Positions 18,793 to 28,041 of a stretch of DNA of 49,206 bases are shown piece by piece. Under the pieces are notes generated by a model, which worked only from the letters and a program-made list of their open reading frames with translations, did not search any database and was not told the origin of the DNA. Both the position numbers and the translations under genes were made by a program. The DNA is from Bacteroidota bacterium (GTDB lineage Bacteria; Bacteroidota; Bacteroidia; Chitinophagales; BACL12), in contig WGOA01000011.1 of the NCBI GenBank assembly GCA_016124275.1, forward strand, positions 1 through 49,206, given 5' to 3'. Numbering within the stretch: the first letter of the stretch is position 1; the number at the start of each line of letters is the position of its first letter.

Positions 18793-19158
18793 TTAGCGCC
18801 GCATAATTTTTACGGTAGCCGCAGCCTCGGCGGCACTTTGTTTGTTGCTTTCTAAGGCCAGTTCGCGATAGTTGATCAAATCGATAATGGTGCCGATAAA
18901 GCAAAAACCAGCGGTTAAAAAGTAGAGAATGCCCATGCCGATCTGACCCAGAATGAAGCGGTGCACGCCGGCTGCGCCCAGCAGTCCAAGCAGCGCAAGC
19001 AAGAGGATTAACTGAGGATCCTTGCGCTTGGCCCGGTAAATCTGAAGCGCAGTGATTTGCTCGGTTTCGTTCAATTCGCCCAGAACGTTGTGCAGGAAAA
19101 TGCGCTCGGTGCCATCCATGTTGGGCAACAGTAAAATCTCTTTTTCAACAGCGTTCAT
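18793..19158 (-). CDS. TM2 domain-containing membrane protein
   Basis: Small protein of 121 aa with a polar N-terminal region and a C-terminal TM2 domain made of two membrane helices: LILLLALLGLLGAAGVHRFILGQIGMGILYFL and then GFCFIGTIIDLI. The turn between them keeps the GxHRFxxG-xxxGIL pattern of the family. A charged tail follows. TM2 proteins are of unknown function in bacteria. Its start overlaps the end of the upstream DUF2752 gene by 14 bp, so the two are probably translated together. From memory, TM2 and DUF2752 proteins are frequent partners in Bacteroidota. Confidence 0.88.
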   Translation of the reverse strand: MNAVEKEILLLPNMDGTERIFLHNVLGELNETEQITALQIYRAKRKDPQLILLLALLGLLGAAGVHRFILGQIGMGILYFLTAGFCFIGTIIDLINYRELALESNKQSAAEAAATVKIMRR

Positions 19159-19525
19159 GACGGACTATTTTGGCGATGAAAGGGAAACGGCGAAGGTTGA
19201 TTTTGCTGCTGCCGTTTTGGTTTAACCATCCGGCAAGCGAAGGAAACGACAGTACTACAATGCGGTGAAACAGCGTCAAAAAAGCGGGAATGCCCAGCGG
19301 ATGCATGGCCCAGGACGCCGCCAACTGACCGCGCAAAGCTAACGCGATGGAGCGCCCCAGCCCACAGCCTGGGCAAAGGTGCCATCCAAGGGCATGAAGC
19401 GGGCACAAACTCCAGGCCTGTTGCTCCAAATTGGCGAAAATCCCGAGCCACAAAAGGGCAACACCCCAGAACACAGCCTCTGGCGCTAAAACCAAAAATC
19501 GCAATGGCCGGAGTTTAGCCTTCAT
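19145..19525 (-). CDS. DUF2752 domain-containing membrane protein
   Basis: Small membrane protein of 126 aa with a DUF2752 core: CPLHALGWHLCPGCGLGRSI, with the conserved CPGCGLTR-like motif, followed by ALALRGQLAASWAMHPLGIPAF. Three hydrophobic segments are visible, at roughly residues 10-30, 50-65 and 75-100. Function of the family is unknown. The gene overlaps the downstream TM2-domain gene by 14 bp and follows the 198-aa gene after about 50 bp, so these three minus-strand genes may be one transcript. Confidence 0.85.
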   Translation of the reverse strand: MKAKLRPLRFLVLAPEAVFWGVALLWLGIFANLEQQAWSLCPLHALGWHLCPGCGLGRSIALALRGQLAASWAMHPLGIPAFLTLFHRIVVLSFPSLAGWLNQNGSSKINLRRFPFIAKIVRHERC

Positions 19526-19576
19526 CCGAACCGAAGTTAACCGACTGCCGTCAGAGTTTTGCGGCGCGGCGCAGCA

Positions 19577-20173
19577 TCAGGCAGGCTGTGCCAACATCGC
19601 TTCCAGCAAATCGCGAAACGGAAGCGCTTGCGTCCAGGCCCGGTCGTGGTAAATGTGATTGACCAGGCGAATTTCGGTGGTTTGGCCGTCCATGATGCGG
19701 TGCTCCACCAAAATATTACCGAAACGCTGATCGGAGATCTGCTGCCCTTCGTCATAAGCAAAACGCGGCTTGAAATACCGGCGCTCCAGCTTCTCCACGA
19801 CGTCATTTTCTCTGATCCAGGAGCGCACATCGGCGTTTTGGCGGTAGTAGCCCTGGCGCTGCACTGCTTCGCCCAACCAGTCAAAAACCCAGGGGCAGTT
19901 GCGCTGGCCAAAATGCAGGCCCGGCTGCTGCAAAATGAACCCGCGCGTGCTGGGGGTCTGGAGCACAAAGAAATCGTCATGGCGTCTTTCCGGGTCTTCA
20001 GCCAACAATTTCTGCTGCAAAATCAGGCGAAAGGGCTCCAGGTTGTTGCTGCACCATTCCTGGTAACTGTTGGTCTCCCGCGCACTGCGCTCCAATGCTT
20101 CGCGCACAAAGCCTTCCTGCGGAGCGGATTTCTGCTGGAATAGGCGGCGGATTTGTTGGAGGATGTTGTTCAA
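19577..20173 (-). CDS. Conserved hypothetical protein, soluble
   Basis: A 198-aa polar protein with no membrane segment or signal peptide and no family I can name. It is rich in Gln, Arg and aromatic residues and contains FVLQTPSTRGFILQQPGLHFGQ and LVNHIYHDRAWTQALPF. An in-frame TAA lies five codons upstream (20186-20188) and no ATG falls between it and the conserved-looking sequence, so translation must begin at the TTG at 20173 or another non-ATG codon. Codon use and GC content match its neighbours, which supports a real gene. It is divergent from murF-alr and upstream of the DUF2752/TM2 pair. Confidence 0.7.
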   Translation of the reverse strand: MNNILQQIRRLFQQKSAPQEGFVREALERSARETNSYQEWCSNNLEPFRLILQQKLLAEDPERRHDDFFVLQTPSTRGFILQQPGLHFGQRNCPWVFDWLGEAVQRQGYYRQNADVRSWIRENDVVEKLERRYFKPRFAYDEGQQISDQRFGNILVEHRIMDGQTTEIRLVNHIYHDRAWTQALPFRDLLEAMLAQPA

Positions 20174-20253
20174 AGCAAATGGCGTTTATGCGCTATGGTA
20201 GAACAGCTTAACCCTAATCCTGTTCAAGCGGAAAAGTTACAACAGGGTACCCC

Positions 20254-20261
20254 TACTTTTG
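20254..20261 (+). promoter_or_regulatory. murF-alr -7 promoter box
   Basis: TACTTTTG matches TAnnTTTG and ends 6 bases before the ATG at 20268, so the transcript is probably leaderless or nearly so. No clear -33 element is visible. Confidence 0.45.
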
Positions 20262-20267
20262 CCCTCA

Positions 20268-22814
20268 ATGAGCGACTGGCGCGGATATGACGTTGATGAA
20301 CTGGCTGCCTGGTGCGGAGCAACGCATTGGGTTGGCAGCTCGGCAAACGCTGTTCCGGGCTCCCGGACAACCGAAAGGCCGGGAAGCGGTTCAGGCGCTG
20401 CCGCTGAACAACCGGCGACGCGCGGGCCGGAACCCGGCATTTATCAGCTGGCCACCGACAGCCGCAGCGCCGGGCTTGGCTCGGATACCCTGTTTATTGC
20501 CCTCAAAGGCAAAAGCCGCGATGGCCATCGCTTTTTGCTGGACGCCTACCAACAAGGAGTGCGATGCTTTTTGGCAGAACAATCCGCAGACCTCCCCGGA
20601 CCGGCGCATTGGCTCTTGCATCCTGACCCGTTGGGGGCCTTGCAGGCCATCGCTGCCGCGCATCGGGCCCGCTTTCGCTACCCGGTCATGGGCATCACTG
20701 GCAGTAACGGCAAAACCATCATCAAGGAATGGCTGGCTCATTTGCTGGCGCCGGACTTCTTTGTGGTGCGAAATCCGCGCAGTTTCAACTCACAGATCGG
20801 GGTGCCGCTCTCGGTTTGGGCCATGCGCCCTTACCACGAAATTGGTGTCTTTGAAGCGGGCATTTCGCTTCCGGGCGAAATGCCCCGTCTCCAGCGCATC
20901 CTCCGTCCGGACATCGGGCTGTTTACGCAGCTCGGGGCCGCACACGATGAGGGTTTTGCCAACCGAACCCAGAAACTCCAGGAGAAGCTGGCGCTTTTTT
21001 CCGAAGCGAAAGTGCTGCTTTATTGCGCCGATCAACTTGCCGTTGCCGATGCCATTCAGGAGCGCTACCCCGATCGGGAACGGGTGACCTGGTCTGCCGA
21101 AGGCCGCCCGGCAGATCTGCAGGCAAGCTGCGGCGACCGGCAATGGGTGTTGCAATGGCGCGGTCGGGAATTCCGGCTGATCCCGCCCTTTGACGACCCT
21201 TTTTCGCGCGAGAACCTGCTGCACGCACTGACCGCCGCCCTGCACCTGGGAGTCATGCCCATTGCTCTGCCGGGCCGGGTGGCGCAATTGACGCTGCCGG
21301 AGTTGCGCCTCAATGTGCAGCGGGGGGTGGGGGGATTGGTTCTGGTGAATGATGCGTACAGTGCAGACCTTGGCTCGTTGCAACTGGCCTTGGCCTATGC
21401 CGCCCGGCAGGGGGGCAATTTGCCGCGCACCGCCGTGCTCAGCGATCTGGAAGAAAGCGGGATGGACAGCGATCTCCTCTGTCGCGAGTTGGCGCGCAGC
21501 TTGCGCGACAACGGCTATTCGCGCTTGCTGGCTGTGGGACCGGCCATTAGCCGTGCCGATGCCTTTACAGGGCTTGAGGTCAACGCCTTTGAGGATACGG
21601 ATGCGTTGCTCCAAGCCTTGCCGGCGCTGGAGTTAAAGGATCAACTGGTGTTGATCAAGGGAGCGAGGCGCTTCCACCTGGAACGCGTAGCAGACGCCCT
21701 GGCTGAAAAAGTTCACGGTACCCGTTTGGAAATTAACCTGACCGCGCTGGCCCATAATTTCAGTGTTTACCGCGACCGGGTCCCGGCCGGAACCAAAATT
21801 ATGGTCATGGTCAAGGCACTCGGCTACGGAGCCGGTGATGCCGAAGTGGCCCGTGTTCTGGAATTTGCCCGGGCGGATTACCTGGGTGTCGCGTACGCGG
21901 ATGAGGGCGTTGCCCTGCGCCAGGCTGGCATAACCCTTAAAATTTTGGTGCTCAATGCCGCTTTGGAAAGCTTGTCCACCTTGCAGCGCTACGATCTGGA
22001 ACCGGAAGTCTATGACCTGGCAACGCTGGAGCATATCCGGGAGCATTACCCGGGCATGGCCATTCACCTGAAACTGGACACTGGCATGCACCGCCTGGGT
22101 CTTTCGGAACAAGATGTTCATGAACTTGTGCTGGCTCCGCAGCGCTTGCGCGGTTTAAGGCTCGCGGCCATCCTCAGCCATTTGTCCGCAGCAGAAGACC
22201 CGGCACACGATGCCTTTACCCGCGATCAACTCGCTCGTTTTGAGCGCTATTCGAACCAAATTTTGCAAGCCTGGACCCAAGAAAACCCCAACCAACCTGC
22301 CCCGCTGCGCCACTTGCTGAACTCTGCCGGCGTGTTGCGGTTTCCGGAAGCAGCCTATGACATGGTGCGGCTCGGTATTGGTTTGTACGGCTATGACCCG
22401 GCAGCGCTGTTTCGCAATCGTTTGCGCCCGGTAAGCCGGCTGTTGGCAGCTGTGGCGCAGATTCGCCTGGTGCCCGCGGGGGAAAGTGTGGGCTACGGAC
22501 GCGCAGCCATGCTGGATAAGCCGACCCGTGTAGCGACACTCACCATAGGCTATGCCGATGGACTGCGGCGCAGTCTCGGCAAAGGCATAGGGGCTGTGGC
22601 TGCACACGGCAAACGCATGCCGCTGATCGGAAACGTGTGCATGGACATGTGCATGGTGGATGCCACCGCCGTGCCGGAGCTGCAGGAAGGGGAAGCCGTT
22701 GAGGTCTTTGGAGGGCAGATTCGGTTGGAAGAGTTTGCTGCCTGGATGCAAACCATCCCTTACGAAGTGTTAACAAGCGTGTCTTCCAGGGTTAAAAGGG
22801 TCTATTTTGTAGAA
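20268..22814 (+). CDS. Bifunctional UDP-N-acetylmuramoyl-tripeptide:D-alanyl-D-alanine ligase / alanine racemase
   Basis: Two cell-wall enzymes in one chain, with the stop codon at 22815-22817. The N-terminal half is a Mur ligase of the MurF type, which adds D-Ala-D-Ala to the UDP-MurNAc tripeptide. Its ATP loop GITGSNGKT is at 142-150, followed by NPRSFNSQIGVPLSV and VFEAGISLPGEM. The C-terminal half is a PLP alanine racemase: the PLP lysine is Lys516 in VMVKALGYGAG, with KLDTGMHRLG, VGYGRAAML, IGYADGLRR and GNVCMDMCMVD after it. The racemase makes D-Ala for the same pathway. This fusion is known in Bacteroidota. The ATG at 20268 is chosen over the upstream TTG at 20259, which overlaps the promoter box. 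About 849 aa. Confidence 0.95.
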
Positions 22815-22858
22815 TAAGGCCCGATTTTTGCTTTAAGTTTCCCTTTGCCCCAATGAAG

Positions 22859-22879
22859 CCATGGTTTAGCCATGGTTTA
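22859..22879 (+). repeat. Direct repeat of CCATGGTTTA
   Basis: Two copies of CCATGGTTTA (22859-22868 and 22870-22879) separated by one base, followed by a third partial AACCAT. They lie in what is probably the leader of the TonB-dependent receptor gene if translation starts at 22970. Confidence 0.4.
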
Positions 22880-22969
22880 ACCATCCGTTTCAGCAACCCC
22901 CTAAACCTTTTGGGTCTGTTTTTGTCCATAAGGAGTTGTTGGCAGTCCTCACCTCTTTGCTTCCTGCAT

Positions 22970-25531
22970 ATGCCCCCTCAACTTTTACTTTTTCGTTCCC
23001 GGTCCATCGCGTTCCTATTGTTGGTTGCAAGCAACCTGTTCGTTTTTGCGCAGCAGCCCGCCGAATCCGGAAGACCGGGCGCAGAACCGTCCGGGGCTCC
23101 CTATTCATCGAGGCCTGCCATCGGCACGATTACCGGCGTTGTGCACGATTCCATTAGCGGACAAGCGCTGGAATATGCCACGGTTGCGCTGTACAGCATC
23201 AACCCGGACAGCTTGATCGGCGGAAGCATCACCGACCAAAAGGGGCGCTTTACCCTTACAGGGATTCGCCCGGGGGCACACCGCCTGGAAATCAGCTTTC
23301 TGGGTTTTACCATGCGCCGGCTCGGTCCCTATGCTGTGCGTCCAGATCGGCCGTTGGTTGATATCGGCGTAGTTCAGCTCTCAGAGGCAGGAGAAACCCT
23401 GGAGGCGGTTCAAATAACCGGCGAGCGCTCGTACATGCAACTCGGCATTGACCGCAAAGTTTACACCATAGAAAAAGATCTGATCGCCCAATCCGGAGAC
23501 GCCCTTGACGCCATGCGGAACATTCCTTCACTGGACATCGGTGTGGAGGGCAATGTCAGCCTGCGCGGAAGCGAAAATGTGAACATTCTCATCGACGGAA
23601 AACCGTCCGGGTTAACCGGGAGCAGTCGCGCCGCCATTCTGGAGCAACTTCCCGCGTCATCCATTGAATCAATCGAGATTATCACCAATCCCTCTGCGCG
23701 CTTCAACCCGGACGGCACCGCTGGCATCATCAACATTGTGATGAAAAAAGACCGCAAACTAGGCATGTCCGGGGGCGTTTCCGTTGGTGTTGGGACCAAC
23801 TACAAGTACAACGGTTCTACTAACTTCAACTACCGCACCAAGGATTTTAACGTCTTTGGGAATTACGGCTATCGCTACAACAATGCCTTTTCTCTCCGGT
23901 CAACTTACCGCGAAACCGATACAGGCGAAGAACTGCTGGTGCTCGATCAGGATTTCAACGGCGACGGTCAATCGCAATCGCACCTGGCCAAACTGGGAGC
24001 GGATTGGTTTGTAAACCCCAAGACCACACTTTCGCTGGGGGGGCTGTTCAGCACCGACAACCGCGTTTCGGAAGGGTCAACCTTCTACCGATACCTGACG
24101 CCCGCTTCGGGGTTGCTCGAAGGCTTAAGTGTGCAAGGTGAAGACGATGACGAAGAAGGCTGGAATACGGATCTTGACTTTCGGTTTGACCGACTGTTTG
24201 ACGTGCCTGGCCAGCAGTTAACGGTGGATGCGCGCTACTCCTACCGCAACGATACAGAATTGGAAGCCAACCTGCTGACCGACTACCTGATCAACGGCAG
24301 CCCGGTTACCAGCATGCCCTTCACCCGGGATAACAGTGAGGCTTCAAGCAACCAGATTGTGACCCTTCAGACGGATTACATCCATCCGCATATGGTCAAT
24401 TCCGGAGGCAAGGAAGTAGAAAGCTGGCGATTGGAAACCGGGATGCAGGTGATCTTGCGCCAATCCGAAACAGACTACCAATCCGTGATCCAGGATTCGC
24501 TGACGGGTGCATTCATCCTGGATGAATCGGTGAGCAATGTCTTTCGGTTGGAAGAAAGCATTCTCTCTGCTTACGGAAGTTTTAGAAAGCGCTGGAGCCG
24601 CTGGGGCATGCAGGCTGGTCTGCGCGTGGAACAAGCGCTAACCGACCCGCAACTGATCAGCACAGGCGAAGTTTTTGACAACGACTACCTGTCGTTTTTC
24701 CCTTCCATGTACGTCAGCCGCGATCTGGGCAAGGATCAGGAATTGCAGTGGAATTATTCGCGGCGCATCAACAGACCGAGTCGCTGGGCGCTCAACCCTT
24801 TTATAGACAATTCCGATCCACAGAATATTCGCATCGGCAACCCGGACCTGCAACCGGAATATGTGCACTCGGTAGAAATGAACTTTGCCAAATCCTGGCC
24901 CAGTGGGAATGCCCTGACCAGTTCGCTGTTTTTCCGCCAAACGGATGGCGTTATCCGAAGCATACGTACAGTAGATTCCTTGGGAATTTCCACCCAGGTG
25001 TACAACAACTTCAGTTGGCAGCGCGACTATGGTTTAGAGCTGATATCCGTATTAAATCTTACGGATTGGCTGAAGATGACCGCAAGCGGGTCGGTGTTCC
25101 GAGCAAACTTTGAAGCAGGCGCTGCCGCAGAAGGGTTGACCAATACCAACTACAGTTGGAACATCAAGACCAATGCCAATGTCAACCTTCCCAAAGAATT
25201 CTACTTCCAAACTTCCTTCCGCTACCGCGGACCGGGGTTGACCGCACAGGGCACTTTTGTGGCTGTCCCGGAACTGGACGCAGCCCTTCAAAAAGATTTT
25301 CTGGCGGGCAAAGCCTCGCTCAGCCTTCGAGTCAGCGACATTCTGGACAAGCAGCGCTTTGGCTACACGCTGGAAGATGGCAACTTTTTTCAGGACAGCT
25401 TTTACAAGCGCGAATCTCGAATTGCCTGGTTGACGTTCAACTACAAATTCGGAAAGCAAAGCTTTGAGCGCAAGCGGAACAGCGGTGGTCCAGGCGACGG
25501 CGGTGATTTCTCGCCAGATATGGGGATGTAA
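22970..25531 (+). CDS. TonB-dependent outer-membrane receptor (outer membrane beta-barrel family)
   Basis: Outer-membrane receptor driven by TonB, 853 aa from the ATG at 22970. The frame also opens at 22853, but only the later ATG places a normal signal peptide at the N terminus (SIAFLLLVASNLFVFAQQ). A carboxypeptidase-regulatory-like domain follows (ITGVVHDSISGQALEYATVAL). Next is a plug domain (DALDAMRNIPSLDIGVEGNVSLRG, ILIDGKPSG) and then a long barrel rich in alternating aromatic/polar strands, ending in KVxxYKFG-like WLTFNYKFGKQSFER. The barrel resembles the OMP_b-brl_3 group rather than SusC. No SusD partner is present, so a polysaccharide locus is not supported. Cargo unknown. A tonB gene lies about 2.5 kb downstream on the other strand. 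Confidence 0.92.
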   Translation: MPPQLLLFRSRSIAFLLLVASNLFVFAQQPAESGRPGAEPSGAPYSSRPAIGTITGVVHDSISGQALEYATVALYSINPDSLIGGSITDQKGRFTLTGIRPGAHRLEISFLGFTMRRLGPYAVRPDRPLVDIGVVQLSEAGETLEAVQITGERSYMQLGIDRKVYTIEKDLIAQSGDALDAMRNIPSLDIGVEGNVSLRGSENVNILIDGKPSGLTGSSRAAILEQLPASSIESIEIITNPSARFNPDGTAGIINIVMKKDRKLGMSGGVSVGVGTNYKYNGSTNFNYRTKDFNVFGNYGYRYNNAFSLRSTYRETDTGEELLVLDQDFNGDGQSQSHLAKLGADWFVNPKTTLSLGGLFSTDNRVSEGSTFYRYLTPASGLLEGLSVQGEDDDEEGWNTDLDFRFDRLFDVPGQQLTVDARYSYRNDTELEANLLTDYLINGSPVTSMPFTRDNSEASSNQIVTLQTDYIHPHMVNSGGKEVESWRLETGMQVILRQSETDYQSVIQDSLTGAFILDESVSNVFRLEESILSAYGSFRKRWSRWGMQAGLRVEQALTDPQLISTGEVFDNDYLSFFPSMYVSRDLGKDQELQWNYSRRINRPSRWALNPFIDNSDPQNIRIGNPDLQPEYVHSVEMNFAKSWPSGNALTSSLFFRQTDGVIRSIRTVDSLGISTQVYNNFSWQRDYGLELISVLNLTDWLKMTASGSVFRANFEAGAAAEGLTNTNYSWNIKTNANVNLPKEFYFQTSFRYRGPGLTAQGTFVAVPELDAALQKDFLAGKASLSLRVSDILDKQRFGYTLEDGNFFQDSFYKRESRIAWLTFNYKFGKQSFERKRNSGGPGDGGDFSPDMGM

Positions 25532-25584
25532 GGTAAGCGGTTCTGGTTGAGGCTTTTTAAGCGTTCATGCCTGAACAGAACACC

Positions 25585-25887
25585 CTAAACCTCCCGCATC
25601 ACTGTCCTGAAAGCCACAAATTTATTTCGATACCGTTCGGTATGTTCCTGTTGCAATGCAGGTGCCCTTTGCTCCTGGTAAGTCAGGTAGTCTTCCATGC
25701 TGGCCGCGCGGTACTGGATAGCGTAGGTGACCCCATCGTGCTCATCCATCTCCAGCAAACGCATCATTCGGTTGTCTTTAAAGTAGCCCGTGGCTAAGAC
25801 GGCCGGAATATGTTCCTGCTTCATCCAAAGCAGCCATTCGTCGTGGATATCGTGATCCACTTTAACGGTTACGTTGTAGACGATCAT
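25585..25887 (-). CDS. DUF4286 family protein
   Basis: A 100-aa protein that begins MIVYNVTVKVDHDIHDEWLL and contains WMKQEHIPAVLATGYFKDNRMMRLLE, YAIQYRAASMEDYLTYQEQ and APALQQEHTERYRNKFVAFRT. These are the conserved features of DUF4286, a small ferredoxin-like (dimeric alpha/beta barrel) family common in Bacteroidota; the fold is inferred from family knowledge. Function unknown. A near-consensus promoter box (TTACTTTG, 25899-25892) ends 4 bases before the ATG. It is convergent with the TonB-dependent receptor and follows the TPR gene after 120 bp. Confidence 0.88.
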   Translation of the reverse strand: MIVYNVTVKVDHDIHDEWLLWMKQEHIPAVLATGYFKDNRMMRLLEMDEHDGVTYAIQYRAASMEDYLTYQEQRAPALQQEHTERYRNKFVAFRTVMREV

Positions 25888-26007
25888 CGCGCAAAGTAAG
25901 GGAATCTCCTAAACTCCTTTGAGGGTGCGGCTTGAAACTCCGTATCCTCCGCGTTGCCTGATGTTCTGCATCTGCATGGTGACTTCCTGGTCCCACCGGT
26001 CATTGGG
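25888..26007. other. Short intergenic region
   Basis: The 120 bp between the TPR gene stop and the DUF4286 start. Apart from the promoter-like CAAAGTAA (25892-25899, minus strand) I see no hairpin terminator or open frame of note. Confidence 0.4.
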
Positions 26008-27825
26008 TCAATTCAGGTTATCCCCGCGGAGCGCGCGAAATCGCTTCCGCGCTTCAACCACAAACACAGAGTCTTTGTGGTCAACCATGATGCTTTGGTA
26101 GTACTCCATCGCCTTCTCCTTGTTGCCCAAGCGCTCTTCGTAAAGTTCTGCCAGGGTAAACAGGGCATCGTCAGCCAGAATATCGTGGCTGAAACCCGCT
26201 ACGAGCGCTTCAAGCAGAGAAACAGCCCCTTCAATATCGTTGGTCTTGCGGGCCAGCGTGCTGCGCAACCAAAGCACATCGTCTGCGAGTGCATGCCCTG
26301 GAGGCAGCGCCTTCATGGAATCCAGGACAGCTTCCGCTTCGCTGAGCCGATTCTGGAACACCAATAGATCAGCGCGGGCGTATTGCTCCATGGCTGCCGA
26401 GCTGGTATCCAGACCCATATTTGCCGAAAGAAAGACGTCCAGATTCAGGGCGTCATTGGCTACCAATTCGCTGGTGCTGGCCTTGAGCACTTCCAATTGC
26501 GTCTTGGCCCAGGTAAAGTCCCCGTAGAAATAGGACAAACGCGCGTTCAGGAAACGAGCCCTTTCGCCCAACGGTTCATCTTTCATGGCCTTGTCCACCT
26601 GGCTGTAGAGCAAGGAGGCATCCCAAATTTCGCCGTCCATGAGGAGGTAATCGCCCAGATCAAGCTTTGCCTCGGCCAATTCCGCCGGGCGCAATCCTGG
26701 CCAGGTTAAGGTTTGTTGCACCCATAGTACCGCTGAATCCACCTGTTGTAGGTAAAGGGCGTGAAGGCGAGCCCGGCTTCGCCAGGCTTCCGCAGAGCGG
26801 GCATCTCGGCGGCCGTAATCGCGCAAAAACTGCTCATAGTCCTTGCTCAATCCCCGAATATCGGCTTCGGTGTAGTTAAACCCAGCCATGAGTTTTTCTT
26901 GCCGGCACTCAATTAGCCCATTCCGCGCGTTGAAATAGTAGATGCCTTCGCGCCCTTTGCTGGCCAGGTAATCATAGGCCTCAATGGCTGCGGTCCAGGC
27001 TTTCTCAGACTGAGCCAGTTCGGCGAATTCGTAAACGCGGTGACCGCCCTCCTGGAGCCGGCGATCCTGTGCCCGAACTTGCTGGAAAGCAGCCTCAAAA
27101 TCCTTGTTCTGGATGAAATTCCAAATGAGCAGTTCCGTCCAGCGCTCGTCATTGGGTTGCCGTTGAATCCGCGCGTATACCTGGTTCTGAAGCTCTTCGT
27201 ATTGGCTTTCTTCGGTGAGGTTGCGTTGAAGCGATGCCTGAACGGTGGGCATATTGCGCTCATCGGCCTGTAGGTAATTCAGAAAGGCTCCAATCATAGC
27301 CGGGATATCGCCCTTGCGGTAATACAGATTGGCCAATTCATAGTCAAAAGGCTGCGCCTGGCCCTTGAGCAGCTTAGTGCCGCTTTCAAGTGCGCGTATG
27401 GCAAAATCGTACTCGTCAATGGCGGTGAACGCGTTAGAGAGCTGAACAATCTGGCTGCGATCTGCTGCCAACTGCTCCAACGCCCCTTCGAACTGCATTT
27501 TTGCCTGTTCCGGCTGTCCTTTTTGGCGGTACATCGCCCCTAAATCCACCCGATAACCCAGTTGCAACGGCTGCTTGCGGATCAGACGGCGCAGTTCTTT
27601 CTCCAGGTCGTCGTAAGCCTTGAGGGCCATCTGGCACTGGTAGAAATAGCGGTAAAAAATGTCCGATTCCGGCTGCTGCTCGCGAAGCTCCTGGTACAAA
27701 ACAACAGCCTTGTCAAACTCCCCCCTGCGAAAATACTCCTGGGCAAGCGCCTCCTTTTTAACCTGCGCAGACAGCCCTTGGGCAATCAGAAGCAGACCAG
27801 CAAAGACAATCAGGCGGATTTCCAT
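26008..27825 (-). CDS. Secreted tetratricopeptide-repeat protein
   Basis: A 605-aa TPR protein with a signal peptide at residues 1-20 (LIVFAGLLLIAQGLSAQ). Repeats are visible from residue 25 on, for example ALAQEYFRRGEFDKAVVLYQELREQQP and LGAMYRQKGQPEQAKMQFEGALEQL. Further repeats occur around NALIECRQEK and at the C terminus (LFTLAELYEERLGNKEKAMEYYQSIM). The protein should lie in the periplasm or at the membrane surface as a helical scaffold. No enzyme motif is seen. It stands upstream of DUF4286 and downstream (on the minus strand) of the tonB terminator, so it is probably its own transcription unit. Partners unknown. Confidence 0.85.
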   Translation of the reverse strand: MEIRLIVFAGLLLIAQGLSAQVKKEALAQEYFRRGEFDKAVVLYQELREQQPESDIFYRYFYQCQMALKAYDDLEKELRRLIRKQPLQLGYRVDLGAMYRQKGQPEQAKMQFEGALEQLAADRSQIVQLSNAFTAIDEYDFAIRALESGTKLLKGQAQPFDYELANLYYRKGDIPAMIGAFLNYLQADERNMPTVQASLQRNLTEESQYEELQNQVYARIQRQPNDERWTELLIWNFIQNKDFEAAFQQVRAQDRRLQEGGHRVYEFAELAQSEKAWTAAIEAYDYLASKGREGIYYFNARNGLIECRQEKLMAGFNYTEADIRGLSKDYEQFLRDYGRRDARSAEAWRSRARLHALYLQQVDSAVLWVQQTLTWPGLRPAELAEAKLDLGDYLLMDGEIWDASLLYSQVDKAMKDEPLGERARFLNARLSYFYGDFTWAKTQLEVLKASTSELVANDALNLDVFLSANMGLDTSSAAMEQYARADLLVFQNRLSEAEAVLDSMKALPPGHALADDVLWLRSTLARKTNDIEGAVSLLEALVAGFSHDILADDALFTLAELYEERLGNKEKAMEYYQSIMVDHKDSVFVVEARKRFRALRGDNLN

Positions 27826-27934
27826 GGGCAGGGAATAAGAGCAAACTGTTTTTGGGGGAAGGGCGCTGTGCCCTCAAACAACTTACGCGGAACACTTGGA
27901 CAGGTTGGTTAAATTACCGCCCTTTTTAAAACAA

Positions 27935-27963
27935 ATCCACCCGCCCGGTAAGGGCAGGTGGAT
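27935..27963 (-). terminator. Terminator after tonB
   Basis: ATCCACCCGCCC (27935-27946) and GGGCAGGTGGAT (27952-27963) form a 12-bp stem with one mismatch and a 5-base loop. On the minus strand the stem is followed by TTTGTTTT, which fits an intrinsic terminator about 80 bp beyond the tonB stop. On the plus strand it is followed by an A-rich run, so termination there is unlikely. Confidence 0.75.
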
Positions 27964-28041
27964 GAAAAAATTTTACACAAATTGGGCGTAACGCAGTATC
28001 CAGGGCTTTAGAGGTACTGTCCAAGGCAGCGCTAAAAGCCG

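Noticed and set aside
20268-22814. MurF-alanine racemase fusion as a novelty
   Set aside because: The bifunctional enzyme is an established feature of Bacteroidota, so it is described but not claimed as new.
22970-25531. Polysaccharide utilisation locus around the TonB-dependent receptor
   Set aside because: No SusD-like lipoprotein or glycoside hydrolase is adjacent and the barrel does not look SusC-like.
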